The notes: a model not told the origin generated them from the sequence alone. DNA of 64,000 bases from Bacteroidota bacterium (GCA_020161435.1 JAIUNV010000004.1:1-64000), one strand, 5' to 3'. Shown: positions 18,145 to 27,143, counted from the stretch's first letter. A program made the numbers and translations.

Positions 18145-19191
18145 ATGAACATCGATTACAATCAAATCATCCATAAAGCATGGGAAGGTTACGATGCCAG
18201 CCGTACCATTGCCCGTATAGAAGACCTGAGTGTGTACGTAAGTACCAACCGGGTGTGCAAAGTCATTTTTACTGATGGTGATTTCATCATTGCTAAAGCA
18301 TCCAGCTATGGCAAGTATGAGTTTTTCAAAGAGGACCATCGTATAATTCAAACGCTGAGCAATAATCTGTTGTACCCCTTTGAAAACCTGCTGGCCAAAA
18401 GCTTGCAGAAAAACAACAGGGTGTACATCTACCGCCATAAAAAAGCGAAGCATGATGTATGGGTGGTATTTTACAATCCAACGAGGGTGATGGAGCGCCT
18501 GCCCCGCCGCTTAGATGATGCACACATTAAAAGCCTGGCAAGGCAAATGGCGAAATTTCATTTGGCCTGTACCCGTATCAAAAATGTGATACCTAAGTCG
18601 GGCAAAACATTGCGTACGGATATCAATGCGCTGCTGCAGACTGTCGAAAAAAATCCACGCACATTTGGCAGCCGCATGCATGCCGATTTAATCAAATATC
18701 ACTGCGAGCAGTTTTTGAAAAACCGGCTCAAATGCAATGTGGGTTCCTTTGAATTAATTCCTGTGTTTATTGATTGGAACATTGGCAACTTTTCTGTCAT
18801 CAATAAACATGAGTTATTTAGTCGCTGGGATTATGATTGGTTTCGCATTAGCTATCGCATGCTCGATTTTTATTTCCTGAGCAGGGTAGTAAGTGATGTG
18901 GGCGATAGAACCGTATTCAGCTATGTGATAGATACCATGATGGAACCTCGGTTTCTAACGTTCCTCACAGAGTATCACAAAGTGTTTCCATTGAAGGCCG
19001 ATGAAATTCGTTTTTTGCGGGAAGCATATCGCTTTTTTATTTTGAATTATGTGGTGAAAGATGGCAATCACTTTTTTAGCCCCGAGTATGCGAAGAAACT
19101 GCGCCACGAAGCGTTTGAAATATACCTGCCCAGTGTAGATCGTGATTTTGATCCGGAGAAAATCATCAAACACCTGAAGATTACCGTATAA
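18145..19191 (+). CDS. APH/kinase-fold protein, divergent (possible small-molecule kinase)
   Basis: A 348-residue cytoplasmic protein with the layout of aminoglycoside/choline-kinase-like enzymes. An N-terminal lobe has IIAKASSYGKYEF at 48-60 (Lys51 as candidate ATP lysine) and a hinge-like VWVVFYNPTRVMERLP at 105-120. FIDWNIGNFSV at 208-218 matches the catalytic loop (usual H-G-D-x-x-x-x-N), with Asp210 and Asn215 kept but the His replaced by Phe208. RWDYDWFR at 227-234 stands in for the metal-binding D-x-D (Asp229, Asp231). Family recognition rests on these spacings only. It directly follows the GS-family gene on the same strand. An inactive pseudokinase is also possible. Convergent with plsC, with 12 bp between stops. 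Confidence 0.6.
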   Translation: MNIDYNQIIHKAWEGYDASRTIARIEDLSVYVSTNRVCKVIFTDGDFIIAKASSYGKYEFFKEDHRIIQTLSNNLLYPFENLLAKSLQKNNRVYIYRHKKAKHDVWVVFYNPTRVMERLPRRLDDAHIKSLARQMAKFHLACTRIKNVIPKSGKTLRTDINALLQTVEKNPRTFGSRMHADLIKYHCEQFLKNRLKCNVGSFELIPVFIDWNIGNFSVINKHELFSRWDYDWFRISYRMLDFYFLSRVVSDVGDRTVFSYVIDTMMEPRFLTFLTEYHKVFPLKADEIRFLREAYRFFILNYVVKDGNHFFSPEYAKKLRHEAFEIYLPSVDRDFDPEKIIKHLKITV

Positions 19192-19203
19192 CCGTCTTCG
19201 AAT

Positions 19204-19974
19204 TTATTTATCCAATAAATTCATAACGTGGTGCTTGCCTTTGAGCATGTATTTTTTGCTTTGTTCAATGGCATCCATCACCTGCTCTAAAATAGCATCG
19301 GCAGGTGCATCGTAATCAATTTGCAGAGGCGGTTTAATGCTAATGTTGAGCGTAGAGCCCCGCTTTTTAAACTGCAATCCTTTTTTGTCGAAAGCCCGCC
19401 AAAAGCCATTGATAACAACCGGTACCACAATAGGGCGGTTGTTTTTAATGATGTGTGCCGTGCCTTTGCGGCCGGGTGCAAAAGGCTTGGTGGTACCCTG
19501 CGGAAAAGTAATCACCCAGTTGCGTTGCAATGCTTCATCAATTTTTTGCGTGTCTGTTTCGTCGCGTTGGCGTTGTACATCTTCACCCTTGGCCCGCCAG
19601 GTCCGCTTAATGCTGATGGCGCCAGCCAATGCAAACAAGCGGCTGAGCAGGCTGCTGCGCATGGTTTCTTCTGCTGCTATAAACTTTACACGGGTAAATG
19701 GGAATAGTAAATAATAAGGCAAGCCAAGCCGGTTCATTTTGCCCCAGCGGCGGGCACAAAAAATATGCAGGAAAGTAATGACGTCGGCAAAATAGGTTTG
19801 GTGATTGCTCACAAATAATACATTCTGATGCGGCAAATCTTTGATGTGCTCCATGCCGCTGATCTGCGTTTTGTTTACCACATTCAGGCCGGGCCAACTG
19901 GCCAGGCCCACCAGTGTGTACACAGGTGCCTTTATCAATGATAATTTGGCTAATTTTTCTCCAATACCTGGCAT
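19204..19974 (-). CDS. 1-acyl-sn-glycerol-3-phosphate acyltransferase family (PlsC-like)
   Basis: Membrane-associated acyltransferase (256 residues) expected to add an acyl chain from acyl-ACP or acyl-CoA to a lysophospholipid or related glycerolipid. The core shows FVSNHQTYFADV at 54-65, where His58 and Asp64 form the catalytic pair with one residue more between them than in the textbook H-X4-D motif. FPQGTTKPFAPGRKGTAHI (about 156-174) corresponds to the EGTR substrate-binding block, and a hydrophobic N-terminal segment lies at about 13-30. The spacing is shared, as far as I recall, by a Bacteroidota subfamily. The ATG at 19974 is used. Head-to-tail convergent with the kinase-like gene. Confidence 0.88.
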   Translation of the reverse strand: MPGIGEKLAKLSLIKAPVYTLVGLASWPGLNVVNKTQISGMEHIKDLPHQNVLFVSNHQTYFADVITFLHIFCARRWGKMNRLGLPYYLLFPFTRVKFIAAEETMRSSLLSRLFALAGAISIKRTWRAKGEDVQRQRDETDTQKIDEALQRNWVITFPQGTTKPFAPGRKGTAHIIKNNRPIVVPVVINGFWRAFDKKGLQFKKRGSTLNISIKPPLQIDYDAPADAILEQVMDAIEQSKKYMLKGKHHVMNLLDK

Positions 19975-20089
19975 GCAATCACGTTGTAGTTCGGCGGCTA
20001 ATGTAGGAAAATTAACAGCGAACTTTTTTTCTGTTCATCATTTCTGTTGCAAGGTGAAACGAATGGGCATCTTCCTGCAACTTCGCGGC

Positions 20090-20758
20090 ATGAATGCCTA
20101 CTCTACCGAAGCAGTAATTTTTGATATGGATGGATTGCTCATCGATAGCGAACCCTTGTGGGAGCTGGCGGGTGCAGCATTATTGCGCAAATTCGGGGTT
20201 ACGCTTACGCATGCACAGTATGCCACTAGTACAGGGCTTCGAACCAAGGAGTGGTTACAGTATTGGTTCACTCATTTCAACCTGCAACACGCCGATATTG
20301 AGCAGGCTGAAACTGATATTATTGATGCGGTAATTGAGCTGGTGAAAGCACAGGGAAAAATGTTGCCCGGCGTACCCTACATATTGCAATATTTTCAGCA
20401 AAAAGGCATTCGTATAGGGCTGGCTACATCGTCGCCCATGCGATTGGCAGATGTAGTGCTCGACTTGCTGCAGATTCGTTCTTACTTTGAAGTTATCACC
20501 AGTGCAGAACACATGCCTTTTGGCAAGCCTCACCCACAAGTATATATGGTTTGTGCCGCTGCCTTGCAAGCAAATCCGCTCCGCTGCATTTGCTTCGAAG
20601 ATTCTTTTAATGGTATGATTGCGGCCAAGGCTGCCAAAATGAAATGCGTGGTGGTGCCTGCTGCTGCTCAGTTACAACAGGCCCGTTGGGGCGCTGCCGA
20701 CCTGAAAATTTCTTCTATGCAAAACTTCAACGATTTGTTGCTGCGGCAGCTACAATAA
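20090..20758 (+). CDS. HAD-superfamily sugar phosphatase (HxpB/beta-phosphoglucomutase-like)
   Basis: Cytoplasmic phosphatase of 222 residues. Motif I is VIFDMDGLLIDSEPLW (9-24; nucleophile Asp12, Asp14), motif II LATSSPMRLADVVLDLL (about 114-130), motif III the Lys in FGKPHPQVYMVCAAAL (about 144-159), and motif IV CFEDSFNGMIAAKAAKM (about 168-184). The DSEPLW sequence after motif I and the cap residues TGLRTKEWL are typical of hexitol/2-deoxyglucose-6-phosphatases of the HxpB type, but beta-phosphoglucomutases are close relatives. A longer frame upstream overlaps plsC antisense and lacks family-like sequence, so the start at 20090 is chosen. Divergent from plsC, with 115 bp between starts. 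Confidence 0.9.
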   Translation: MNAYSTEAVIFDMDGLLIDSEPLWELAGAALLRKFGVTLTHAQYATSTGLRTKEWLQYWFTHFNLQHADIEQAETDIIDAVIELVKAQGKMLPGVPYILQYFQQKGIRIGLATSSPMRLADVVLDLLQIRSYFEVITSAEHMPFGKPHPQVYMVCAAALQANPLRCICFEDSFNGMIAAKAAKMKCVVVPAAAQLQQARWGAADLKISSMQNFNDLLLRQLQ

Positions 20759-20768
20759 AAGCACGTGA

Positions 20769-21038
20769 TTATTTGCCACTGTACAATTTGGCTACAATTA
20801 CACCCAGTAAGATGAATGTGATAACTGCAGATATTATTTGCAGGCTGCGATTCGATTCCTGATAGGTTTTTACTTTATAGTGCAGTCGGTTCAGTTCTTT
20901 TTTCAGACTGAGAATTTCACGGGCCAGTTTGGCCGGGTCTTCTGTAAACTGCTTTACTTCTGCTTCAAATTTTTCATCGCTGTTGCGGTGATGACGGTCG
21001 TGTTTGTGCTCTTGGTCTGTGTGTTGCTCACGTGGCAT
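20769..21038 (-). CDS. Small His-rich single-pass membrane protein, unknown
   Basis: An 89-residue protein of unknown function. The N-terminus is very polar with repeated His, Asp and Glu (EHKHDRHHRNSDEKFEAE, 10-27). A likely coiled coil follows at about 36-62 (LAREILSLKKELNRLHYKVK), then one membrane helix at about 67-84 (LQIISAVITFILLGVIVAKL) and a short positively charged tail. This is a cytoplasmic-N-terminus, tail-anchored topology. The His cluster could bind metal, but nothing else supports this. It sits between the HAD gene (convergent, 10 bp) and the rpsA terminator, so it must have its own promoter. No homologue is recognised. Confidence 0.65.
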   Translation of the reverse strand: MPREQHTDQEHKHDRHHRNSDEKFEAEVKQFTEDPAKLAREILSLKKELNRLHYKVKTYQESNRSLQIISAVITFILLGVIVAKLYSGK

Positions 21039-21107
21039 ACGCTACAAAGTTTTGTATCAATAAATGAATGAACGCAAAGGTATCTGCGACACCGGCTTGG
21101 TAAAATA

Positions 21108-21139
21108 AAAACCGCCCCATTTTTCAACAGGGCGGTTTT
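21108..21139 (-). terminator. Terminator of rpsA
   Basis: 10-bp stem AAAACCGCCC / GGGCGGTTTT. On the minus strand the second arm runs into a T-rich stretch (GGTTTTTATTTT). It lies 48 nt after the rpsA stop and ahead of the small membrane protein gene. Confidence 0.88.
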
Positions 21140-21186
21140 ATATGTGTGGAAGCTACACTTGCGGGGCAAGTGCGTGTTGCAAAAGC

Positions 21187-23091
21187 TTAGTTGCCTTCGC
21201 CGCTTTCCAGTTTTTTCTTCAGGTCGGCCAGCACACCCAGGTCGCCCAGGGTTGCTTTTTCTACCTTGCTCTGGATAGTCTTCACTGCTTTCTGAGTTTT
21301 CTCGGCTTCAGCCTTCTTCTCTTTCTTCTCAGTTTCAAACTCTTCCTGCTTAGCACGTTCCCAGATGCGGGCATGGCTCAGTACGATGCGCTTCTCATTG
21401 CGGTCGAACTCTATAACCACGAACTGGTTCGTTTCTTCAGCAGCGATGGTAGTGCCATCTTCTTTAGCCAGGTGACGGGCAGGAGCGAAGCCTTCGAGGC
21501 CGTAAGGCAGGCTTACTACAGCACCCTTGTCATCTTTCTTAATCACGGTGCCTTCGTGTACAGAACCTACAGGGAAAGTTTCACCCAGGCTGTTCCAGGG
21601 ATCTTCTTCCAGCTGCTTGTGGCCCAGTTGCAATTTGCGACCGTCTTTGTCGATGTTGAGGATGATTACGTCGATGTTTTCGCCAACCTTAGTGTACTCA
21701 CTTGGGTGGTTCAAACGCTTCAACCAGCTGAGGTCGCTGATGTGAATCATACCGCCAATGCCGGGAGCCATTTCTACAAACACACCGTAAGGAGTGATGT
21801 TTTTTACAACACCTGAATGACGGCTGTCAACAGGGTATTTGTCTTCGATAGTGCTCCATGGGTCGTCGCTCAGTTGCTTGATGCTGAGGCTCATCTTGCG
21901 GCTGTCTTTATCCAGCGTCACAATCTTCGCTTCGTGCTCATTGCCCAGTTGGAAGAATTCCTTAGCGTTTACTGGTGTGTTGGCCCAGGTAATTTCACTT
22001 ACGTGTACCAGACCTTCTACGCCAGGCATAATTTCGAGGAATGCACCGTAGTCTTCAATGTTTACTACTTTACCTTTTACGGTGTTGCCTTCCTGAATGT
22101 TTTCAGCCAGTACATCCCAAGGATGTGGCGTCAGTTGCTTCAGACCGAGGCTGATACGCTTTTTGTCGTCGTCGAAGTCGAGTACTACCACGTTCAGCTT
22201 CTGGTCGAGCTTCAACACCTCTGAAGGGTGGTTGATGCGGCCCCAGCTGATGTCGGTGATGTACAACAAGCCATCCAAACCGCCGAGGTCCATGAACGCA
22301 CCGAAATCGGTGATGTTCTTGATAGTACCTTCCAGTACCTGACCTTTTTCGAGCTTGGCAATAATTTCGGCACGTTGTGCTTCGATATCGCTTTCGATGA
22401 GGGCTTTGTGGCTCACTACAGCATTCTTGATGGTTTCGTTCACCTTCACCACTTTGAATTCCATAGTCTTTCCTACAAACTGATCGTAGTCGGTTACCGG
22501 CTTCACGTCTATTTGTGAGCCTGGCAGGAATGTTTCCATACCAAATACGTCTACAATCAGGCCGCCCTTGGTTTTGCTGGTAACGGTACCAGTAACCACT
22601 TCGCCGGATTTGTGGCTTTCCACAATTTTTTCCCAGGCACGGCTAATGCGGGCCTGACGGCGGCTGAGGTTGAGGTGACCGTTGCGGTCTTCTTTTTCTA
22701 CCACCATAATTTCCACTTCGTCGCCAATTTGAATGGGAGCGTCGCGGAATTCGTTCAGGCTGATTAAGCCATCACTCTTGAAGCCGATGTTGATTACGGC
22801 ATCAGTTTTGGTTAAACCAACTACAATACCGTTAACCAGTTCGCCATCATTGAAAGTGCGGAAAGTAGCGTCGTACACTTTGTCGTACTTCTCTCTTTCG
22901 CTGTCGTTGTAAATGGCTACGTTGCGCTTGTCAATGCTCCAGTCGAAGTCATCGTGAGCAGTAGCAACAGTTTCGGCTACGGGAGCCTCCACAGGTACAT
23001 TTGTTGTCGCAGTAGGCTCGGCAGCAGCTTCCTCAGCGGCGCCAGCGGTCTCCTGTGCATCTGCGTTTAGTTGTTTCAAAAAGAAATTCAT
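21187..23091 (-). CDS. rpsA: 30S ribosomal protein S1
   Basis: Binds mRNA and helps load it on the 30S subunit. The 634-residue product (start MNFFLKQLNAD at 23091; a longer frame to 23169 overlaps the promoter and is rejected) has six S1 OB-fold repeats, recognisable by their openings: GELVNGIVVG, GEVVTGTVTS, GQVLEGTIKN, GNTVKGKVVN, DSRHSGVVKN and GSVHEGTVIK. An acidic Ala/Glu-rich N-terminal extension of about 50 residues precedes repeat one, as in other Bacteroidota S1 proteins, and a Lys/Glu-rich tail follows repeat six. Single-gene unit with a consensus promoter and its own terminator. Confidence 0.97.
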   Translation of the reverse strand: MNFFLKQLNADAQETAGAAEEAAAEPTATTNVPVEAPVAETVATAHDDFDWSIDKRNVAIYNDSEREKYDKVYDATFRTFNDGELVNGIVVGLTKTDAVINIGFKSDGLISLNEFRDAPIQIGDEVEIMVVEKEDRNGHLNLSRRQARISRAWEKIVESHKSGEVVTGTVTSKTKGGLIVDVFGMETFLPGSQIDVKPVTDYDQFVGKTMEFKVVKVNETIKNAVVSHKALIESDIEAQRAEIIAKLEKGQVLEGTIKNITDFGAFMDLGGLDGLLYITDISWGRINHPSEVLKLDQKLNVVVLDFDDDKKRISLGLKQLTPHPWDVLAENIQEGNTVKGKVVNIEDYGAFLEIMPGVEGLVHVSEITWANTPVNAKEFFQLGNEHEAKIVTLDKDSRKMSLSIKQLSDDPWSTIEDKYPVDSRHSGVVKNITPYGVFVEMAPGIGGMIHISDLSWLKRLNHPSEYTKVGENIDVIILNIDKDGRKLQLGHKQLEEDPWNSLGETFPVGSVHEGTVIKKDDKGAVVSLPYGLEGFAPARHLAKEDGTTIAAEETNQFVVIEFDRNEKRIVLSHARIWERAKQEEFETEKKEKKAEAEKTQKAVKTIQSKVEKATLGDLGVLADLKKKLESGEGN

Positions 23092-23124
23092 GATAAAACC
23101 CCGATGGTTTAATATTCGGGGCGG

Positions 23125-23154
23125 CAAAAGTAGGGTAAAATGCCGATGCAGCAA
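23125..23154 (-). promoter_or_regulatory. Bacteroidota-type promoter of rpsA
   Basis: On the minus strand, TTG (23154-23152), exactly 19 nt, then TACTTTTG (23132-23125), which matches the phylum -33/-7 consensus TTG..TAnnTTTG. The -7 box ends 33 nt before the rpsA ATG. This match also supports the shorter start. Confidence 0.8.
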
Positions 23155-23196
23155 GGGTTTTAGCCACATTTTTCACTGCTTTTTCTGTGGTAAAAA

Positions 23197-23220
23197 AAGA
23201 GGCACCTCTTGATGCCTCTT
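23197..23220 (-). terminator. Terminator of the YgiD-like gene
   Basis: 8-bp stem AAGAGGCA / TGCCTCTT with an 8-nt loop. Read on the minus strand it continues into seven T residues, 51 nt after the stop of the dioxygenase gene. Confidence 0.85.
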
Positions 23221-23271
23221 ACCCATTTACCTCAAGCTAAAGCGCTGGTTTTCAGCACCCATGTATATTTT

Positions 23272-24159
23272 CTATCCAATTTGTACCGAGGTCATGGTTA
23301 GCGAACCACCCAAGGCCTGATCGTTAAACAGCGAAATGGCTTCGCCTTTTTGTTGCAAACCCAACGTGTACAGCAAGGGCAAAAAATGCTCCGGCGAAGG
23401 AATAGCCAAATCAAAAGCCCGGCCCTGCTGCTTGAAGTTTACAAGTGCCTGATGGTTGCCATTAAGAATGGCTGTGTTCATTTTTTCACGTGCTTCCAGT
23501 GCCCAATCGTAGCCAAAGCCGGGGGTATCCAATTTATCCCAGGCTACCATGCGCAAGTTGTGCACCATGTTGCCACTTCCCACAATGAGTACGCCTTTGT
23601 TGCGCAAAGCCGCCAATTGCTTGCCCAATTCGTAGTGGTAAGCAGGCCCCTGCGTGTAATCAATACTCATTTGTATCACGGGCACATCGGCATTGGGGTA
23701 AAGGTGTTTAATTACACTCCAAGCACCGTGGTCGAGGCCCCATTTTTCATCTAACCCAACCGTTGTTTGGGTGATGATTTCCTGTGTAATACGGGCCAGA
23801 TCGGGGCTGCCGGGGGCAGGGTATTGCACGGCAAACAATTCTTTGGGAAAACCGCCAAAATCGTGAATGGTGCGGGGTTGCTCCATTGCAGTCACCATAG
23901 TGCCACGGGTTTCCCAGTGTGCGGAAATACACAGGATGGCCTGCGGTTTGGGCAGTGCCTGTCCCATTTTTCTAAAACTTGCTACAAACTCATTTTCTTC
24001 AATAGCATTCATGGGGCTGCCATGCCCTAAAAACAATACGGGCATGGTGGCCGTGCTGGTAAAAGTTTGTGCAATGCGGTTGAGTGATTGTAGTTGCATA
24101 GCTATAGCGGATACAGGCAGTATGGCTGCCAGTGATTGAATAAATTGTTTTCGATGCAT
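23272..24159 (-). CDS. Class III extradiol dioxygenase, YgiD/4,5-DOPA dioxygenase-like, with N-terminal signal
   Basis: LigB-fold, metal-dependent ring-cleavage enzyme family of 295 residues, expected to open catechol rings such as DOPA; the true substrate is unknown. Metal-binding His residues are His46 in VLFLGHGSPM (41-50) and His81 in ISAHWETRG (78-86), with a further His in GSGNMVHNLR near residue 200. IHDFGGFPKELFAVQYPAPGSP (99-119) is diagnostic of the YgiD branch. Unlike E. coli YgiD, the product starts with a hydrophobic 30-residue leader (QSLAAILPVSAIAM), suggesting export or membrane attachment. The AraC gene lies 86 bp upstream on the same strand and is a plausible regulator. Confidence 0.9.
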   Translation of the reverse strand: MHRKQFIQSLAAILPVSAIAMQLQSLNRIAQTFTSTATMPVLFLGHGSPMNAIEENEFVASFRKMGQALPKPQAILCISAHWETRGTMVTAMEQPRTIHDFGGFPKELFAVQYPAPGSPDLARITQEIITQTTVGLDEKWGLDHGAWSVIKHLYPNADVPVIQMSIDYTQGPAYHYELGKQLAALRNKGVLIVGSGNMVHNLRMVAWDKLDTPGFGYDWALEAREKMNTAILNGNHQALVNFKQQGRAFDLAIPSPEHFLPLLYTLGLQQKGEAISLFNDQALGGSLTMTSVQIG

Positions 24160-24245
24160 GCGGGTAGGCTACAGATGATGGATTTGCAAAGTTCCAACAA
24201 GATGCCCGTTTGCCGGTATCAGTTTTCGGAAAAAGGATGATAAAA

Positions 24246-25148
24246 TCAGGATAACCGTTCTTGCATTTCTTCCCGAAACTCACCGGGTGTTTGCCCCGTT
24301 TTCTTTTTGAATACAGCACTGAAATAGGCTTTTTCCTTGTAGCCCAAATCGAAGCCAATTTCGGCAATGGTTTTGCTGCTGTAGATGAGTTGGTTTTTGG
24401 CTTCGGTGAGTTTGCGGGTTTCAATCATTTCCGACACACTCATGCTCAGCACCTGCTGGCAAATAAGATTGAGGTTGCGGGCCGACATGAATAATTTTTC
24501 CGCATAAAAATCCACGCCCTCGGGTTTTTGATAATGCTGCTCCAGCAGGTCGAGCAAATTGCGGAAACTTTGGTTTACCGATTTGTTGGCAATGGCTGCT
24601 GTTTCGGGCTGCAGCTTTTTTCTTTCAGATTCCAACATGCTAAACAAGGCACTCAGCAAGTGGCGGATGATGGACAACTCTGGTTCGGGCCGTGTCATTT
24701 CATCGGCCATTATTTGGCATAACTGCAACATGCGTGGAAAGCAATCGCTGTGCTGTAATGAAAGGGTAGCATGGTGATGATACCAGGCATACAATTGAAA
24801 AGTGGTTTCCGGAATAAGGTCGCTTTGAAATCGGATGACCCACATGCGGCAGTGGCCATTTTGCAGGCCGGGCACCACACGATGCAGCTTGCCCTTGGTT
24901 ACAAAGCTGGCCAGCGGGGCACTGCATTGCATCGTTTCAAAATCAATAAAGTGTTCGAGAGTGCCATATTCGCCAATAATGAGTTCTTCGTACAAATGTT
25001 TGTGCGGCGGATTGTCAGACTGTTGAATGCGCAGTGCCTCCTCAGCATCCAGCTGATAAATTTGAAACAATGGTGGAGTGGCAATTGGCATGATATGCAC
25101 AAATGTATTGCGATTGAGTGGCAGTAGGTGAATTTCCGGTTTGGTCAA
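24246..25148 (-). CDS. AraC-family transcriptional regulator
   Basis: Predicted sensor-regulator with an N-terminal cupin-like ligand domain (about 20-180) and a C-terminal AraC double helix-turn-helix (about 200-295). The HTH region shows MSARNLNLICQQVLSMSVSEMIETRKL and IAEIGFDLGYKEKAYFSAVFKKKTG, the latter being the second HTH signature. The frame starts with TTG at 25148 (300 residues); the first ATG is at 25091 (281 residues). The extra residues (EIHLLPLNRNTFVHI) look like the usual AraC N-terminal strand, so the TTG start cannot be dismissed. It lies just upstream of the YgiD-like gene on the same strand and may control it; divergent from the GH13 gene. Confidence 0.92.
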   Translation of the reverse strand: MTKPEIHLLPLNRNTFVHIMPIATPPLFQIYQLDAEEALRIQQSDNPPHKHLYEELIIGEYGTLEHFIDFETMQCSAPLASFVTKGKLHRVVPGLQNGHCRMWVIRFQSDLIPETTFQLYAWYHHHATLSLQHSDCFPRMLQLCQIMADEMTRPEPELSIIRHLLSALFSMLESERKKLQPETAAIANKSVNQSFRNLLDLLEQHYQKPEGVDFYAEKLFMSARNLNLICQQVLSMSVSEMIETRKLTEAKNQLIYSSKTIAEIGFDLGYKEKAYFSAVFKKKTGQTPGEFREEMQERLS

Positions 25149-25220
25149 TACTTGTAGGGATGAGATGTTGCAGCTTTTTCAAAAATGATATCGCTTACTT
25201 TTCAGCTATCTTCTCTCAAA

Positions 25221-25228
25221 TACCTTTG
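25221..25228 (+). promoter_or_regulatory. Candidate -7 element (TACCTTTG) upstream of the GH13 gene
   Basis: TACCTTTG matches TAnnTTTG and ends 14 nt before the ATG of the GH13 lipoprotein. A T-rich triplet lies about 18 nt upstream, but there is no clear TTG at -33, so this is a partial match. Confidence 0.45.
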
Positions 25229-25242
25229 CCAAAATTTCAGTT

Positions 25243-27081
25243 ATGCGTAACGTCGTTTTGTTGGCGGCCATTTTATCGATGGGCTGCCAAACCAACACTC
25301 AGCAACAAGTGGCGTCAACGCCCTTCAACCAACCGCCCGATTGGGCACAAGATGCCATTTGGTATCAAGTTTTTGTAGAACGGTTTAGCAACGGCGATAG
25401 CAGCAATGATCCTACTGCGGCCAGCATAGCCATTCCGCCACTGCAAGTGCAGGCACCTGTGGGTTGGCATATTACACCTTGGGGGCAAAATTGGTATCAG
25501 AAAGATGATTACGCTACTGATACGACACGAGATTTCAACAGCTGGCTGCAGTTTCGCCGCTATGGTGGCGACCTGCAAGGGCTTATCAATAAGTTAGATT
25601 ATTTGAAAGACCTTGGCATCAATGCCTTGTACATCAACCCGATTAACGATGCACCTTCTTTGCATAAATACGATGCCAGTTACTATCATCATGTAGATGT
25701 ACATTTTGGCCCCGACCCCGAAGGCGACAGGGCCATCATTGCCAAAGAAAATCCGAACGACCCTGCTACCTGGCAGTGGACAGCAGCGGATAAACTGTTT
25801 TTACAATTGATAGAGCAAGCTCACCAGCGCAATATTCGTGTGGTGCTCGATTACAGCTGGAACCATACGGGTACGCTTTTTTGGGCCTGGCAAGATGTGC
25901 TGAAAAATGGCGCTAACAGTGCGTACAAAGACTGGTATAACATTTCGCAATTTGATGACCCGGCTACGCCAACCAATGAAATGCAATACGCAGGCTGGTT
26001 AAACATTCCCAGCTTGCCTGAGTTAAAAAAAGTAGACATCACTACTGAAAGAAAAATTGGTCATCCCTACGAAGGCAACATCAACAAAGGAGCCAAGGAG
26101 CACATTTTTGCCGTAACCAAAAGATGGCTGGCACCCAATGGTGATACCAGCAAAGGAATTGATGGCTACCGGTTGGATGTGGCCGATCATGTAGGGCTTG
26201 GCTTTTGGCGGGAGTGGCGCAAAGTAGTAAGACAAACGAAAGGCGATGCGTATTTGGTAGGCGAAGTGTGGTGGGAGCAATGGCCCGATCCATTTATGAA
26301 TCCTGTGCCCTACACCAGCGGCGATGTGTTTGATGCGGTGATGTTTTACCACGCCTACCGGTCGGCAAAATATTTCTTCAGCAAGAGTGATTTTTCGATT
26401 GATGCCAAACAACTGGCCGATAGTTTGCAGTTTGAGTGGAACCGCTTGCAAAAAGCTAATCGCTATGCCATGATGAATGTGAGCAGTACGCATGATGCTC
26501 CCCGTTTGCTCACTTGCTTTTACAATCCCGGTAAATATAAATTCCGTGCTTTGCCTAAAGATGACCCGCAATACAAAACCGGCAAACCCGATGCAGAAAC
26601 CTATCAGCGGGTGCGGTTGTATTTACTGCATTTGTTTACATCCGTTGGTGGACCTCAAATTTGGAATGGTGAAGAAATGGGCATGTGGGGAGGCGACGAT
26701 CCTGACCCTCGCAAACCGCTGTGGTGGAAGGAGATGAGCTTTGCACCGGAAACCCGTACCAACTATCAGCCCGGGCCAAAGAGCTACGATTCCGTAGGTT
26801 TCAATCAGCAACATTTTGATTGGTACAAACAACTCATTGCCTTGCGCAACAAGCACAGTGTGCTGCGCCGGGGTGATATTGCTTTTACAGAAACCAACAA
26901 CAAGCTTTTGGTGTACAAACGCTTCGATGGCAAACAAACCATTTGGGTATTGCTGAATGCCGGCAATACAGAAGCCACTGCACAAATACCTACTGGTGAT
27001 TATACCAACTTGTTGACTGGTGTAAAGCAGCCAGGTGGCGCTGTTACAGTACCTCCGTTGCAGGGTGTGGTGTTGCAATAA
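25243..27081 (+). CDS. GH13 alpha-amylase-family glycosidase, lipoprotein
   Basis: Predicted alpha-glucan hydrolase (neopullulanase/amylase type) anchored in a membrane. The 612-residue product begins with a lipoprotein signal ending in LSMGC, Cys15 being the lipid site. The (beta/alpha)8 domain shows region I VVLDYSWNHTG at 200-210, region II GIDGYRLDVADH at 305-316 with the nucleophile Asp312, region III VGEVWWE at 339-345 with the acid/base Glu341, and region IV SSTHDAPRL at 414-422 with Asp418. PQIWNGEEMGMWGGDDPDPRKP near 475-495 is frequent in GH13 enzymes acting on short maltodextrins. A C-terminal beta domain follows. No sus-type transporter is adjacent. It ends at an 18-bp terminator hairpin. 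Confidence 0.93.
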   Translation: MRNVVLLAAILSMGCQTNTQQQVASTPFNQPPDWAQDAIWYQVFVERFSNGDSSNDPTAASIAIPPLQVQAPVGWHITPWGQNWYQKDDYATDTTRDFNSWLQFRRYGGDLQGLINKLDYLKDLGINALYINPINDAPSLHKYDASYYHHVDVHFGPDPEGDRAIIAKENPNDPATWQWTAADKLFLQLIEQAHQRNIRVVLDYSWNHTGTLFWAWQDVLKNGANSAYKDWYNISQFDDPATPTNEMQYAGWLNIPSLPELKKVDITTERKIGHPYEGNINKGAKEHIFAVTKRWLAPNGDTSKGIDGYRLDVADHVGLGFWREWRKVVRQTKGDAYLVGEVWWEQWPDPFMNPVPYTSGDVFDAVMFYHAYRSAKYFFSKSDFSIDAKQLADSLQFEWNRLQKANRYAMMNVSSTHDAPRLLTCFYNPGKYKFRALPKDDPQYKTGKPDAETYQRVRLYLLHLFTSVGGPQIWNGEEMGMWGGDDPDPRKPLWWKEMSFAPETRTNYQPGPKSYDSVGFNQQHFDWYKQLIALRNKHSVLRRGDIAFTETNNKLLVYKRFDGKQTIWVLLNAGNTEATAQIPTGDYTNLLTGVKQPGGAVTVPPLQGVVLQ

Positions 27082-27082
27082 A

Positions 27083-27124
27083 ATACGAAAGAGCTGTTAC
27101 TAATTGGTAACAGCTCTTTCGTAT
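27083..27124. terminator. Strong bidirectional terminator, 18-bp perfect stem
   Basis: An inverted repeat (27083-27100 with 27107-27124) around a 6-nt loop starts 1 nt after the GH13 stop and 19 nt from the stop of the convergent gene. It is the longest stem in the window. Confidence 0.85.
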
Positions 27125-27143
27125 CCAAACATAATTTAATCAG

